A stretch of DNA of 64,000 nt from Tetracentron sinense (GCA_015143295.1 JABCRI010000896.1:86595-150594); one strand, 5' to 3'. Positions 11,981 to 25,778 are shown, counted from the first letter of the stretch. Made by a program: numbers and translations. The notes: generated from the sequence alone by a model not told the origin.

Positions 11981-12310
11981 GTTAAAAGTGGGTTTTAAGC
12001 TTTGGAAAAATTCTCTCGGGTAAGGTCATAAGATTGGTGGATCTCGAAAAGATATTCAGGTTTGAAGCCCTAAGTGGATTGGGGAAGGTTTTAGAAGGTT
12101 CCGTACCTTGGACTGGGGCCATGATTATCCTTTTTGGAAAGGGTGGTGGGCTGCACTTTCCTTTAGGAGCCTTTCGTGTTTGAGACACCACTTTGCCAAT
12201 CTCCATCGAGATGGGACACTGCGTCGCTTTTCCTAAGGCCAAATTATTTAGCCTAGCTTCCACCCTCTCAATTGTTACCGTTGCCACCACGCCACTTGTC
12301 ATACTGTCTT

Positions 12311-13121
12311 TCATTGGATTGACTTGTCTGGACAAGTCGACGACGTGGTCGTAAGAATATTCAAAATGTCTGGTACCGTACTATTTTTGGGGATGGAATC
12401 TGCCATTGTTGCGGAGCTAGGTTGGTCGAGGGTAGGGATGTTTTGCTGTATTTGAGAACCAAAGTGGAACAGTTCCGCACGTAGCAGGGTCCATAAAGGG
12501 TCGTCGGATTCAACTAGGCCTATCCAGACTATCATTCTCGCAGTGTTTTTGGTCGTGACGAAGACGCCCACATCAGAAGCTAAGCTTTTCATAAGTTAAA
12601 GAGAACCTTGTCGGGATGTCTGAGAGGAGATGTAGGGACTGAGTGGCAAGGTATTACGCAGGAATTTAACATTGCTTGGGGTATCACTATCTATGAACTC
12701 CCCCAAACATGTCGCAACCGTTAGTCCCACATGTCTGGTATGATACTTAGGTGGCATTATATTCCAGGAATTTGAACCCATACTTGTAGAATGAACAACT
12801 TCAGGTCCGCGTCTATAACATTCGGCCACCATTTCCTTAAGAGTAGAGGGTGACCACGGCTGGTTGTTCATCACTCTATCCATATCGGTGGATATATTAA
12901 ACTTGAATAAAATGAAACCGTTGGATAGATCAACAGGACTCACCGGAGCTCTTGAGTTCCATCCTCGTATCCTAGTTTTTTTCGCTGTGGCCAAATTGAA
13001 AGATATGTCGGTTATAAACTTGCCAAACTACTGTGGCATTGATGTTGCAGATGGTGACTTTCCAGTTGACCTCACCCACAAGGGTATGGTCCTAGCCCTC
13101 GGAGGGTCAATGCCTGCTTAA
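12311..13121 (-). pseudogene. LINE ORF1-like (DUF4283-type) protein remnant
   Basis: ORF1 of plant LINEs encodes an RNA-binding protein of the retrotransposition particle. Here two main open pieces (12994-12596 and 12592-12311) give DUF4283-like text: SNGFILFKF, NNQPWSPSTL, YHTRHVGL and DTPSNVKFLR. A short tail continues to about 11980 in other frames with a Pro/Lys-rich, uninformative composition. It lies directly upstream of the endonuclease of ORF2. Frame changes and stops break it and no intact zinc knuckle was seen. The assignment rests on these motifs and on position. Confidence 0.65.
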
Positions 13122-15667
13122 TAGAAGGGTGTCATAAGCTTTTGCATATTTTTTAAGACTAACTAATTTTTTGCTTGAAAATCTCACTATCTTAGGATGT
13201 GAAGATAATCCTCAAAAGGGATGCAAACCTAAAAGCTAAACTTTGTTCAAATCCTTAAATTTTTTAAGCTTTGATTAATTTTCTTTTCTTTTACTTTGAG
13301 TTACATTATTTGTTTAGTGAGATAAAACATATTAAGCACATTGAAATCAAGTATCATTGCAGCTTAATTTAATCACACCATGAAAACAAGTCATGTTCAT
13401 TGGTGAGAACAATAGCTGGAAAAAAAATATTATAGTGCCAATCTTAAATTATTGTGGGACACTATTTGGATAAGTACATAATAAACACATTTCATTCGAC
13501 AATTTTTTTAAAAAAAGATGAAAATTAACGATATAGATGGAGTCTCGTCCTCTGTATATACATTTGAGTTTTGATTAAATTTTTGGTGGGTAGACTAACA
13601 AATTGTTTATGACTGCATTATTTTCAACAATCTCTTCTTGCTGTTCTGCTTCCTGCTGTAGAACTTTTGAGGAATGATGAAGTACAAGAAGCGTAAATTG
13701 TGTTGAGATTCTTATCAAATCAACTTGCACGAGCACCTCCTCTGTTAAGAAATTATTAAAATAAATCATTTATGTAAACGAATCATATGACCACAACCAA
13801 TATTGAAGACCTTAGAGAATATGGGTATGTTGACATTGTTCCCCAAATTAAATATATGCATCCATCCCTTGCATTCTTATATTTTTTTTTGGGAACTCAG
13901 GATGTCCCCAAACCTTTGGGTCAGGACTAATCCCTGAGGGCGCGACGTGAGCCCGCAACCCGCCACAAAAGAGCGTGATTGCATTCTTATATTCTTTTAA
14001 AATGTTACTCATAGGGTATGCAACTCTTCTTTGCTCAAACCCATATCATGATTTTATATATTAAAACCCATGTTTAATATATATATATATGTTGTGCAGG
14101 TATGTACTACTCATGTTATATACGGTGAATAGTGATGTGGAGGGTCGGGTAAAGCCCAGCCCTGCCCTCACTTAAGAGGGCCTTGGGATATTAAGCTCTA
14201 TCGAGCCCTTTGGAATTTTTTTTAAAAAAGCCCTCTATTTTGGGTTTTGGACTAAAAAAGTCTTCTATTGTGGGCTTTAGATGGTGGATTGACATACCTA
14301 ATTGTCCAAGACAAAAAGAATTGACAACGGTATTTGTTTAGATTAAGCTGGGATTACTAGTTTATGAAGATTAGTGATATTTGTCGCAGCCGAATATATG
14401 TACAAGCATTAGGAAACAGCCCTGTTAATACCATAGTTACCAAGTTCTCCGGTTTTCTCAAAAAATCACAAATATTACCCGATTGTTTTGGTGAATGATT
14501 AATTTGCAAAATATTCGTGAGTTTTGGAAAATAGCAATTTTTTCAAAAAGTTACAAATTAAACACGAATTACTCACGGTTTAATGAAAAAAGTCCCGAAT
14601 AAATATCTAAGATATGAACTATATTTGTTTACACTTTATACTTTTCATTATTAGTAATCTTATTTTATATATTTTATTTCTTACCCGAACTTTTTTCAAT
14701 TTATTTCCAAATTGTAACGATATTTTTTTGAACTTTTTCCTAAATGAATTATTTCCAAACCCCGACTTGATAACTATGGTTAATACAACATTTAAATTGT
14801 GTTCTACTGTGTTAGAATTCTTCTCATGAAGTCACAATAAATCGCATTTGCAGACTGAAACAGATAAGCAAATGTTCAAAACAACATTTTTTTTGGAAGA
14901 GTTCAAAAAACATGTTATTCAACCACTTTTGGCCAACTCCGAACTCCAATATAACGTCCCCGATCTTCAAATCTAACTGTTGGAACATAATTCCAAGACG
15001 ATGATGAAATTTAGAGAGAACAACTAGGGAGTTTGTTAAACTAACCACCATTAAACTTAATTCAAATAGATGAATGTATCTTTCTCAACTACGTTTTCCC
15101 TTTTAGTCGTTAAGGTCTGGTACATGTAGAGCTACTTCAAGCTTTTTCCATTTTAATGACAAAAAAAATATTCAAAACCTTCCCACAAAGTATCCACACA
15201 AAGAGAATAGCTATCAACAAAAGAAAAAAAGAGCCCTGCTATCCCTACTCTACTAGTCAAAAACAAACACCTATCCTGGCTACAGACAAAAATCAACACG
15301 TCTTTTTGGCTGAGAGTGGGAACACCTAAGAGTAGGGCTAGCACACCTAAAAAACAGTGTGTACTCTATAATAGGAAACAATTCCCAGTAAACAGAACAC
15401 ATGAAAAAAAATCTTAAGACCTCTAAGAAATCAGAAATGATAAACATGTTGATTTTTCAATAACAGTGAAATAGGACAGAATTAAGGGTGTGAACGGGAT
15501 AAATTCGAGTCACAATAACCTCTTTTAAAAAGGCCAATCTCTGGTTGGGACATTGAAAAATCACAAAAATGTAAGCTTATGAACTATGAACAAGATCCCC
15601 TGCACATAATGCTCAATAGAGTGAGAAAAGGATTTGACATGACAGACGTGAACAAGCTTTGCTTATC
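13122..15667. other. Intergenic, no gene recognised
   Basis: AT-rich DNA with an (AT)n tract near 14077-14090. At 13882-13980 a minus-strand segment ending in a 10-base A-run carries GGATTAGTCC, similar to a B box, and may be a SINE fragment. Nothing else is recognisable. Confidence 0.4.
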
Positions 15668-15832
15668 ATTTTTTTTTTTTTTTTTTTTTGCAGATGATAT
15701 CATTTACCTATGGTTAATAGTATCAGTTAGTAGTTAGCAACGGGGAGTGGACCACTTGCAAGTTGTCACTCATGGTGAGTAGATCCCACGACATCTCTCA
15801 TAAGAGAGGCTACACCTTGCCATTACCAGGTG
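15668..15832 (-). mobile_element. SINE, family 1, minus strand
   Basis: Reads on the minus strand from about 15832 and ends in a run of about 22 A (T-run at 15668-15690). It shares CTCTTATGAGAGA and TAGGTAAATGATATC with the copy at 50785-50935, and a looser version of the same tail with those at 33860-34035 and 48700-48858. The shared tail, the A-run and the scattered positions indicate a SINE family. Confidence 0.65.
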
Positions 15833-17481
15833 TTTGCTAATCCTTATTTATAGAACATAGTTTTGTTCTATTAAAGCTATACCTTCAATCAAATTGTGTG
15901 TTTTCAAATTTTTGTATCTCTACTCATGTAGCTTAGACCAATTTAATCCTTTTTGAGATATTTCCCACTACTACTTTTATACTGTAGTATCCCATTGCGT
16001 AACTTAAAACTTGTTACCAAAAACTGTATAGGGAATGGGAATGCTAGACCGACTCGCCCCCAATCATACTTCCTTTTAGGAAAAGAGAAAGAAGGAACTT
16101 GTGATGAGTAGCACAACACATGTCCATTAACTTTTTCTGGCGAGTGGGACTAGCACTTCCACACTTCTACTAAGTGCACTAACACGGGTGGACATGAGCA
16201 AGAGGTGAAACCTGGCAGCCAGCTCACACACAACCATGTTCCAAACTTGTCCGATGTAATTAGCTGGTTGTCCGATATGTTTCAGGGAGCTGGACTTACA
16301 GTGGGGTCCAAGAGTAGGATAAAATGGTTGGACAGGAATGTGGCGTTTTGCATTTCCTGCAAAAAAAATAATAATAATGGTTGTGCTTTATGAAATCACC
16401 AGCTGTTTCTTTCTCTTTGTTTTCCCTTACTTTGTAAAATAAGGAAAAGATTCTGAGCCAGCAAATTCCAAGTTGTAGTTTTGGTTTTGGACCCCCATGT
16501 GTGAGATTTATTGAGCTACCCTCCCACTGGTCTAGACTACCTGGAAGAACATGTAATGCAGTTGACTGATCTTCCAATCCTCATAAATGATTATCTATGC
16601 TGAAACTATAGGAGCTAAGCTCACTTCACACAAAATTTGATTAAGATTAATAAATTTAAGCGACGACATGCCGCCTTTTTACACCTCACCTTGAATGCAT
16701 CAACATGTGGGTATGGCTGTCAATGGATCAGATCATAATATGGATCCAATCTGATGGATCTTGATCTGATTGCAAATACGGGTCTTAATTTCCGATTCCG
16801 AATGTAATCGGATCGGATTCGGATCTATGGTGATCCTATCCAACTAACATCTGATTCGATTGTATGTATATCTATAATAAATTTCTATTATTTTAAAAGT
16901 ATAAAATATTATACTTGCTTTTACTTATTATTTATGATTTTTTTTAACATACTTCAAAAATTAATATTTGAAATTTAAAAATAATGGGACTGGAATCAAA
17001 TTTTGATTATTGACTAGATAATCGGATTCGAACTCAGATTAACCAATTCATTATCCGACTGATGATCAGATTGGGTTCAAGACAGACTTGCTCTCTAGCG
17101 GCTACAGCAAAATCAGACGACCTAAGCAAGCACCTCTGGCCTACTCATGGTTCTGAGATCTGGGAATGAACAGCTTCCGCGCGATTTAGACCCTGCACCA
17201 ATGACCGGTGAAAATGGTTGGAATGAGAAAAAGAAGAAAACAAAGAACATGGAGAGGTATAATTTCGCTGAGATATATATAGTTACTCGTTACAGAGACT
17301 GATTTTTAATGACACTTGAAAGACAGACCCAGACAGAGCTGGCTCTTCACAGAAACACCCCCTTACCGACACTCCCATTTTTACATCCCTTCCCATTTCT
17401 TACTTGAAAGGAACATTCCCTCCTATGGATTACTCCATTCATTTGAGGCATCCAATAAACCCAGACTTCCCATTTTCTTCT
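15833..17481. other. Intergenic plus probable 3' UTR of the kinase gene
   Basis: No gene recognised up to about 17300. A stretch at 16720-17090 repeats GGATC/GATCC-type words (ATCGGATCGGATTCGGATC and similar) and may be an old repeat. The 3' untranslated region of the minus-strand kinase gene should occupy about 17300-17481; no poly-A signal was pinned down. Confidence 0.4.
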
Positions 17482-20400
17482 CTAGTACATCCTCGACATG
17501 CCGAACTGAACAGTTCCTACCTTTCTATGAGCAGCTGCAGCAGAACCCATTCCACCAAACTGAGATTTTGCCTGCAGCAGGTTTGCATCAATAGCAATTC
17601 GATCATCTACTTGGTCTGCCTTGGCCACTCCCACCCGTGATAGGTAAAAAGGGTTGGTGTTTATGTCGATGGCTATGTCCGGGGCTAACTTGGACACCAT
17701 GTTGTATTGTGGGGGTTGTGTTTTGGTTTGCGGCAAGTCCTTCTCAGCCTCTGACCCAGAGGTTTCTTGCTTAACCATGCTATTCCTGCGGAAACAGTAT
17801 GTGGGTGGGACAGCCTGAGGAGGAAGAACTGCGTTTCTGATTAACATTCTCGCATCGTATGGATCTTTGACGCTGCTGCCATTGTCATATGACCCAACTG
17901 GTCCCACCACTTTTCCAGGTTTAGCTGAACAAAAGAGGTTTCATCATATACCAAAATCCATAAATAATGCACAATGCAACTACCAGAATGAAGATTGAGC
18001 AGAACAAAATCAACATAACATGCATATAAGGCAACCAAAATCCAAGTTATCAAACTAATAGAATATAACTGCCATTTTAACTTGAATACTAATTGGCAGA
18101 GACGGGGAGAGAGTAGAAAACACTTACCCAGTGGGATCCTCTGGTGTGCCTGCAAAGTCCTTGATAGAGTTCCAGAAATTCCATCTATCTCTGGAGTTGC
18201 ATGCCTCTTGTGCAATTTCCCGATCTTTAAATGAAGCCAAATTTGGCTGTTCCTTGGGAGGGATTGAATTTGAATGAACAACTGTAGACCTGCAAATAAA
18301 AAGAGGTTGGAAATCACACTTGCTTGAGTAAACACTCGGAAATGGTGCTTCATAAGATAACAAGCTGTTATCAGGTAGTGCAATTATAAAGTATTTGAAA
18401 TACTAAATCAGTATTAAATATCCCATTGGTCGCTTGAGGAGATACAGAATCAGCACAAGCATTTTCCAAATGCAAAGAAAAAAAAGGTTATTGAGGGGAA
18501 AAAGTGAATAACTACTGAATCCATCCATCCATATGTTTGTAGCCCATACTGTCACCAGTTCCCACGAGTATATATGCTCCAAAGTCCAAATACATTTATC
18601 AATCCAAGAGATATTACATGGATATTTAAGTTTTGAAGTATGAAATGTGAGCTGTGGCGTCGATGAACCGAGCAGGATGATACAAGTAGGCAAGAATCAT
18701 AGTTTCCCCAAAATAGCTTGGAGCTATCGGAACAACTAAGGATATAAAAGTGGAGTCATAAAATGACTTTGCCAAGAGAATTACCTTGGGAGAGAGACAT
18801 GCTTTCTATCCAGGGGAATCACTGGCCCACTTTTACCACCATTTTCCTCGAGATGTGCAAACTGCTTTTTGAATTGATCAACAGCACTGCATCCAAAAGA
18901 TATAGGGAAAACCATCAGAAAGAAAAGCCTAGGAAGCGATAATATATAGGATGGAACTATACAAAAAAGAAAAACCAAATAGGCAGCAATTAGAACCTAG
19001 GATACAGAAAATTTGTCCTTTCAGTCCCACTAATGTAGTCTTTGAGAAGTTGAGGATGGTATTCTAGTATCTCCCGGAATATTAATTCTCGAATATCCTC
19101 CTTTGTCACCCTTCGCCTCTCAAACTCAAACTCTATCTTTGTGATTGGCTGGCAAGAAGGTTCTCTCTCCACTCTGGCCAAGCCCTTAAAGTAAGGATCA
19201 GCCAATGCCTGGTGCACCCAACACAACCATAGCAAACAATTTCAGCAAGACAAACAGACATAAAGGCAGAACAGTCAAGATGTCATATACTAGATAAATA
19301 AACATATGAAGCTCCGCCTCAGGTATAGAAAATACAACAAAGAAGGCCGGCTACATGCATCTCAAGGTCCATATTGGCACAAAACTCAGCAACATGAAAG
19401 ATCTGCTGCTACAACACAAACCTCTTCAGCAGTTGGCCGATCTTTTGGATCAAATGCTAACAGCTTTTCCAATAGTCTGAGTGCTAAAGGATCTGCATTT
19501 GGAAACTTCTGTGCAAATGGCACAGGCTGCTTTTTCCTCATGCTCGTTAGGTATCTTCTTGCCTTTTCATTTCGGACCTGTTTACAGTACACAATAATGC
19601 ATTTATACCAAGATCATCTTTGAAAAGCAACAATATGACTTAAGCAATGAGATACAATATTAGATATATAGGGCAATGCACCATACCCGAGAAATGGTAT
19701 CCAAAGGAGGTGTCCCAAGCAGATCAGTCATCAAATCCAACTGATGAACTACATTTTTCCCAGGAAACAGTGGCTTTCCTGTCAATACCTCAGCAAATAT
19801 GCAGCCTATACTCCAAATGTCAATTGCAGGCGTATACTGCAATTCAGAAGCCATCACTAATTAAAATATGTTGCAAGAACAGAGAAATCAAACTGCAGCA
19901 TATAACACTTCACAGAAGTTAACATCAGACTTGACACAAGTACCTGAACGACAAGATATTTCAACTTGCAGGAGAGTTGAATATTCCTTCCTGAACAAGC
20001 ACTTTTTTTTAAAAGCTAGGCATTACTACATTAAATCATTCAGAAGACATTCTGTACAAAAATAAAGCTGTTGTTCAAGTAATCAAGCAACCTCTCATAA
20101 CAGCAGCATAAAAAGTGCTCACACATTAAAATATGTTCATGTAAAATCAATATTAGTTTCCCAGGTAACGTGATTGTCGCAGAGACTGGAAATAACAAAT
20201 CAATCAAGTTTTTTTTATTGTTACAAAACAACTAAGATTAGAATTCTCTCTCTAAAAAGTTGCTTAAGAAAATGGTACAATTTACCAAATCAAAAACCAA
20301 ATACATTTCAACTCATATGTTTTGTTCCCACCTGACTACAGAATGACTCCATGAATGCTCAAAGGCCCAGGAAAATTGTAATCATGGAGTTAAACATTTA

Positions 20401-23400
20401 CCTAGTTGACTAGCAAGTAGCAATTGCTAGAACTAGCTGAATTCAAGACAATTATTTCTCCAACTCGAGTCTTGTGTTCTTTTTGCTTAACCTTGATTAA
20501 GACATATATTTCCCTAAATCAAACTGAGAAGCACAATTCTTCCTTCTGGTATGCCTATTTACATCATTACACAACAAACCAAAGTTCCATTTATGGATCC
20601 CACATGCTCTTTTAATTATGAATACACTTTGATCCCTTACACAGGTAATTAGCTGGTTGTATGATTGTATCTAACTATCTATAATAAATAAGAACCAAGG
20701 ATTTGGTTAATCTTCATCACATTGCAAACGTGATGAGGATGTAGGACCCACAATCATATATCTCTCACACCATAAGTTTTAGACACTCATTATATCTCTC
20801 ATTTAATTTTTTTTTACTTTCTTACCCCTCTTAAGTCAAATATAACAACCCCATCTTATTTTTTGGATAACAAATCGGATCTACGCTATGAATCGATGAT
20901 TTTAATATTCAGAACCTATTTATGGGAAAAAAAATTAGATTTGAGGCTTTTTTATTGGATTAGATTTCTTAATTTTTCCATGCATTTAGTATCAACGTTT
21001 GTTTATTAAATCTATATATTTTTCTTTAATTTTACATCTTTTTTTAATTTTTTACCTACAAAAATGGTGGGTGTGTTATGGGTTCAGCCGTAACGGCCGA
21101 AACGTTACATAAAAGTTTCCATAAAATCTGTTAAACAAAACCGAAACAGTTATTTAAAACCTTGGTTGGGGGTCCCACCTCTCTCTCTCTCTTTCTCTCT
21201 CTCACACGCGCGCGCACACACACACACATATATATTTGGTAATGGAGCGTGTCCCAAACCCTTCTAGGCAAGGAATAAAGGACTAGTCTCTTTGGGTGTC
21301 TGCTCCAACCCACTTGGAATTTTCCCTACGGTCACCCTCAGTCAGTTGAGGAGTGGGAGTCGAACACAAAAGTCACGAGACTCACAACCACAAGGAGCAA
21401 ACTCGAGACGCTAGCCAATCCTTGGTGGGCCCCACCTCATATACACATGTTCCATGTGTGCTCATTTTAAACGGGCACACTAGCAACTGGTGTAGACCAC
21501 AGAGACCCAAAATTCTTTGGTGTAATGCTTCTGAAAAATCTTCTTTCAATATTAAAAAAAGATTTGCTAGTTGTTGGGATTAAACTTTTACTAGGCAGAA
21601 GTTCATTTTAAGAAAGTTTCCAACCTGTTCAACTTAGTAGTGGTCCAAGACCAAGAAGAGTAAAACCGGGTAAGATACTAAAATTTTTAACCAGTTTTTT
21701 TTATATACAACTTTGCGCCTTGGGTAGGCATGCAAATATGCATACATGGCACTATGACAGATATGGTCATTGGGGGTACAGTTTAGGGAAAAGAGTGAAA
21801 TTCGAATGCAAATATACATAGTATGTATGGAATATGGATGGGTAAAGTATGGAGTAAAATAAGCAGGTTTTGACCAACAATACTTGATATCCAATAGCAA
21901 GAATCTTAATAGAACTTGAAATCACTTAAGCCATACACAACTTCTCTTATGAAGCTAGAATAGTTGTGGCGCATGGCTGCAATATAACAAATGTAGTGAA
22001 ATAAAAGATTAAGCCTTAAGGAAGAGAATACATGTATCACTATTTACTGGTCAAACAGCCTTATCTACTATGCAAATTGTAAATCTTAACTACCCTTTAA
22101 TAGGTCAATACTATAACTCCAAGCGAAAAATGTTTCCATGACAACTGTTTTTATTAAAGGTCAATATTATACCGCCAAGCACAAAATGTGTCTATGACAA
22201 CTCTTTTCTTTCTGGAAACACTTCTTGTTTATAAATATATAATGATTTTCTACAAGCTGGAACTGGAGGCAAAGGGAAGTAAAATAGTTTAAATCTGATT
22301 CCAGATAATGCAAAAGCTACAATGCCAAGGTAAATTGAAATGCTCTAAAGATAATGCAACACAAGAATACAATCAACTATATCAACATTCACTTCCAAGT
22401 TCCAAGCCACATACAAAGGACAAACACTTTGATGGGCATTCATTATTAAACAACCAAATTGTAAAGACGAGCTTCAAAGCCAGTCTAAATCCTTAACGAA
22501 TGAAAAATAATGGTGAAAAGAGAAAATGCACACATGCATGTCTAGAGTGTCAAATACATTAATGGATGTGATATGCATCTTGACGAATCAACATGGATCC
22601 AATTTCAGTATATAGGCATAATGGACAAACAATGAGAAAGTTCTAATCTTTAAATCAATGAATAAAAGACCATGCATTAATCAAATTGCTGTTGGATTCG
22701 AATAAAAAAAGTGCCAGTGGCCATACCTTCGAAAAAAATGATCCACACAGCTCTGGAGCTCTATACCACCTCGTAGCAACATAATCCTGCAAATTGTATA
22801 AAAAGAAACACCAACAGATGTATATCAACTTCAGATTGTCAAGAAAAAAAATGGTATATGGTATAAAGATAATACCAAGGGAATAAAATGGAACCGCATA
22901 ACTACAAATCCATTAATTTTGTCTGACATACCGTCCAAATATTGTTGTAGGAGTATCATTGAATGCAACTCTTGCTAACCCGAAGTCGCAAATTTTGAGC
23001 TTGCAATTTGCGTTTGCCAATATATTCTTTGGTTTTAAATCTCGATGGTATACATTTGCTGCAGCCAAGCAGCCTAGATTCAGAAGAAGTCCATACACCA
23101 AAACAACAACAAACAGCATCCAATACTTCAACGCAACAAGTATCTATACTGAGAAGAAAAAGACCCCCAAAGAATGTGGTTGAAGAAGCAAAAAAAAAAA
23201 GGAATAAGTATTTAATTTGCATGAATTAGAGATGGATATATTTCAGGATTGATATGGTTGGGTCAATCTGTAAACAAACATACACTAACCAGCTCCATTT
23301 GGAACCCACCCTGACCTGTGTTAGATTAGGCTACAATGAAACCATCCATGGATCGTTAAAGGATGATTGAAACCCTTTATGGAATAAGATGGATGGAAAG

Positions 23401-25161
23401 AACTAGTATAACCCCAAAATAGTTGGGCAATGCTTAGATATGATGGTGATGAGGTTATTACCATATATGCTGTCATAGAAAGGGAGGGTGCACGTTAGAA
23501 TGTAGAGGGAATTAAAATTACCTGTATGGATATATTTCAAGGCGCGTAGCAGCTGATAAAGAAAAAACTGATAGTGTTCCCTTGTCAAGTCATCATTAGC
23601 TTTGATGACTTGGTGAAGATCCGACTCCATGAGCTCAAAAACGACATAAATATCTTTAAAATCCCTTCTTGAGGGTGGCAACATTATGTGCTTGATTTCA
23701 ACAATGTCGGGATGCCGCAGAAGCCTGAGCAGCTTGATCTCACGCAGGATTCGAGCGGCATCAGATATGTGTTCAAAAATATCATGTATTTTCTTAATTG
23801 CCACTTTATCTCCTGTATGCATGTCAGTGGCTGAGCACACAACGCCATAGCTTCCTTTCCCTATAACCTCCTGAATTTTGTATCTATTGGCATCTCCATA
23901 CTCAGTGAAGAAATCCATATCTGTTGGATTCTGTGGAATAGAGAAACCAAGTCAATTTTTTTATAACACAAGATAACATTATCATAATTTACCCACTGCA
24001 AGTTACTCATAGCAAACAAATAAAAAACTACAGATAAGCAACAAATAATATTTTGAAGATAAGTACAAGGATAAGCAGAGATTAGTAAACTTTATTGATT
24101 ATGAGGATCCAAGTAATGCAATAAAAATAATTCAAATTATTGCACCAATTTGTTTTCATTTATCAAAGCTGTAATCATTTTATCACCACTTGGTCTAATC
24201 ACTTCTGTTCTATTCAATAATTCAAATTAACCCCGCCTCCCTCCAAAAAAAAAAAAAAAATTAGTGGATCATGTTCCTATGTATAGGGACAGGAGGTAAT
24301 TTTTTCTTGTCCAGTAGAAGGTGAAAGATAATTGCAAACAATAAGTGTGAAGTTGCTGCTTGTTTATATAGAACAAATTTCCTGGTTTTTATTAGTTAGA
24401 GAGAGGATCATCTCTTAAATTTCACCAAGAGAAGAAAAGAAATTAAAACATTTAAAGCAGCAAGAAGTACCCCAAAAATCTTATCTATACAGAAAAAAAA
24501 TTGTGGTATGGCAGTGTCTAATCTTCGAACTGTATAATTTCTCAATGAAGGAGGCAGCTTTCGGCTGACAAACCAGGAAAATCATTTAAAGAGAAGGAAA
24601 CTTATGGGTCCAAGAAAGTATCACTTTCAGGAACAGAATCGGGTTCTGGAGAGATACAGAAACAATCATGGAGTCTGAGATGCTCAGAAAGTGGTATAAG
24701 CATTTATCTCTTGGGATAGCATTCCATACGAATATGAAAATAAATAAAAAACACCTCTTGTAAAAAAAAAATTACCTTCAATGCTCATACCATTGATTGG
24801 AACCAAAAAGAAAACTAAATAAACAAAATATAGAATCAAAAGCAACAAACCAACAGAAGAATTTGAAGGAATAAACACTGAAACTACATGTTGGGCTAAC
24901 AAGAGCCCGTAGATCCCAACAATCAGGCCGAGCAAAACATCTTTCAGCCATTAAATCATTGTTAATTTGCTAACACATCTAATCCGACTCAGTTCGTCCA
25001 AAGATCCAATTTTTAACCTAAAAAAACAATTACTCTAAACTCTAATCCTAACAAAACAAATCTCATCCTTCTTCGAGGGATCATATGAGTTCCGAAAGAG
25101 AAAGAAACAAAAAAGATTAAGACCCAAAAACCCTAACCTTCTTTCGCTGATCTTGCTGCAT
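17482..25161 (-). CDS. MPK20: TDY-class (group D) MAP kinase, MPK20-like, ten coding exons, two apparent frameshifts
   Basis: Encodes a plant group D mitogen-activated protein kinase of about 615 residues, which phosphorylates Ser/Thr in signalling cascades. Exons (minus strand): 25161-25138 (MQQDQRKK), 23930-23522, 23058-22932, 22786-22727, 19836-19687, 19577-19422, 19208-18997, 18886-18785, 18289-18128, 17924-17482; all introns GT-AG. Visible: Gly loop [14 protein letters not shown] Lys, [16 protein letters not shown] split across exons 3 and 4, WYRAPE, the group D C-terminal extension, and an ending like Arabidopsis MPK20 ([15 protein letters not shown]). Exon 3 is one base short: the A-run at 22937-22939 should give a Trp codon before TDY. 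Exon 9 changes frame near 18183-18190 (one extra or two missing bases); from there the other frame gives [16 protein letters not shown] and fits exon 10. Read literally the protein is truncated before TDY; assembly error is an alternative. Orthology to MPK20 is inferred from similarity. Confidence 0.93.
21177..21450 (-). mobile_element. Possible tRNA-derived SINE in intron 4, followed by microsatellites
   Basis: On the minus strand, GTGTTCGACTCCC (21355-21367) fits a pol III B box, and TGGCTAGCGTC about 40 bases upstream is a weak A box. Downstream on the same strand lie (TG)n, (CG)n and (GA)n tracts at 21177-21235, as can form at SINE tails. It lies within the 2.9-kb intron 4 of the kinase gene. 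No second copy was found. Confidence 0.4.
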
Positions 25162-25772
25162 TATCCCACAATCTCCAAATCCAACAGTCCAAAATCCCGT
25201 TTTAAACTCCCTTTTTCGCTACGATCAAACACGAACTCAGAAAAACCAGGTATCGATCGTTACAAAAATCAGCCACATTTCCCCCACCTACCCCTGCTCC
25301 GGATCACAAGCCCAAAATCCCGTCTTATTCTCTTCGAATTCTTGATAAAACATAGAAATCGAACCAAATCCCTCATGCACTCCACCGCCTCTACCTTGCA
25401 AACGTTAAGAACAACAAGGACGAACGCAACGACAACGATCATAGAGAGATCAACCGCCGCATAGACTTCTGCATCGCCGGATCAAATTTCCGGACACACA
25501 ACTGAATCATATGAAAGAGCGATTCACATATAAATATGACCGTTTGTTCATGCAGATTTCATGGCGGATGAAGCTACCAACAGAGATCTAATCAAACTGG
25601 AGGTGGTTTCAGAAGAACATCAGAAGATTAAACAGAGATTAGGGCTTTCAGAAGATCTGAACACATGAACAGATAGAGAGAGAAAGAGAAAGAGATAGAT
25701 GTAGATGTAGAGAGAGAATATAAAAGAAGAGAAGAGAGTAGAGATCAAAGCTTCTTGCCATGAATCTAGGGC
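25162..25772 (-). other. 5' untranslated region of the MPK20-like gene
   Basis: Between the TATA-like site and the ATG. On the coding strand it contains a long pyrimidine (CT) tract at about 25674-25735, typical of plant core promoters and leaders. A leader intron is possible but cannot be fixed from the sequence. Confidence 0.5.
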
Positions 25773-25778
25773 TTTATA
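25773..25778 (-). promoter_or_regulatory. TATA box of the MPK20-like gene
   Basis: TATAAA in the context AAAATATAAAGCCC on the minus strand, about 610 bases upstream of the ATG and about 40 bases upstream of the CT-rich leader. Position and context fit a plant TATA box; the start site is inferred near 25745. Confidence 0.55.

Larger units (their letters stand above)
7461..13121 (-). mobile_element. L1-type LINE retrotransposon, decayed
   Basis: A non-LTR retrotransposon with ORF1 at the high-coordinate end, followed by ORF2 with endonuclease, reverse transcriptase, zf-RVT and RNase H, all on the minus strand. The order is that of plant L1 elements with an RNase H domain. Many stops and frame changes mark it as dead. 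Its RT is split by a foreign segment at about 9600-10012. The 3' end may be the T-run at 7266-7275 (a short poly-A on the minus strand). No target-site duplication was identified. Confidence 0.88.

Noticed and set aside
12864..13121. Plus-strand open frame over the start of LINE ORF1
   Set aside because: Antisense to readable ORF1 text; a shadow frame.
17841..18383. 180-codon open frame across an intron of the kinase gene
   Set aside because: Runs through intron 9 and flanking introns. Only its part inside exon 9 (18128 to about 18190) is real, as the shifted frame of the kinase.
21177..21235. Regulatory element in the (CT)n/(CG)n/(CA)n/(TA)n tract of intron 4
   Set aside because: Best explained as a microsatellite next to a SINE-like sequence; nothing ties it to regulation.
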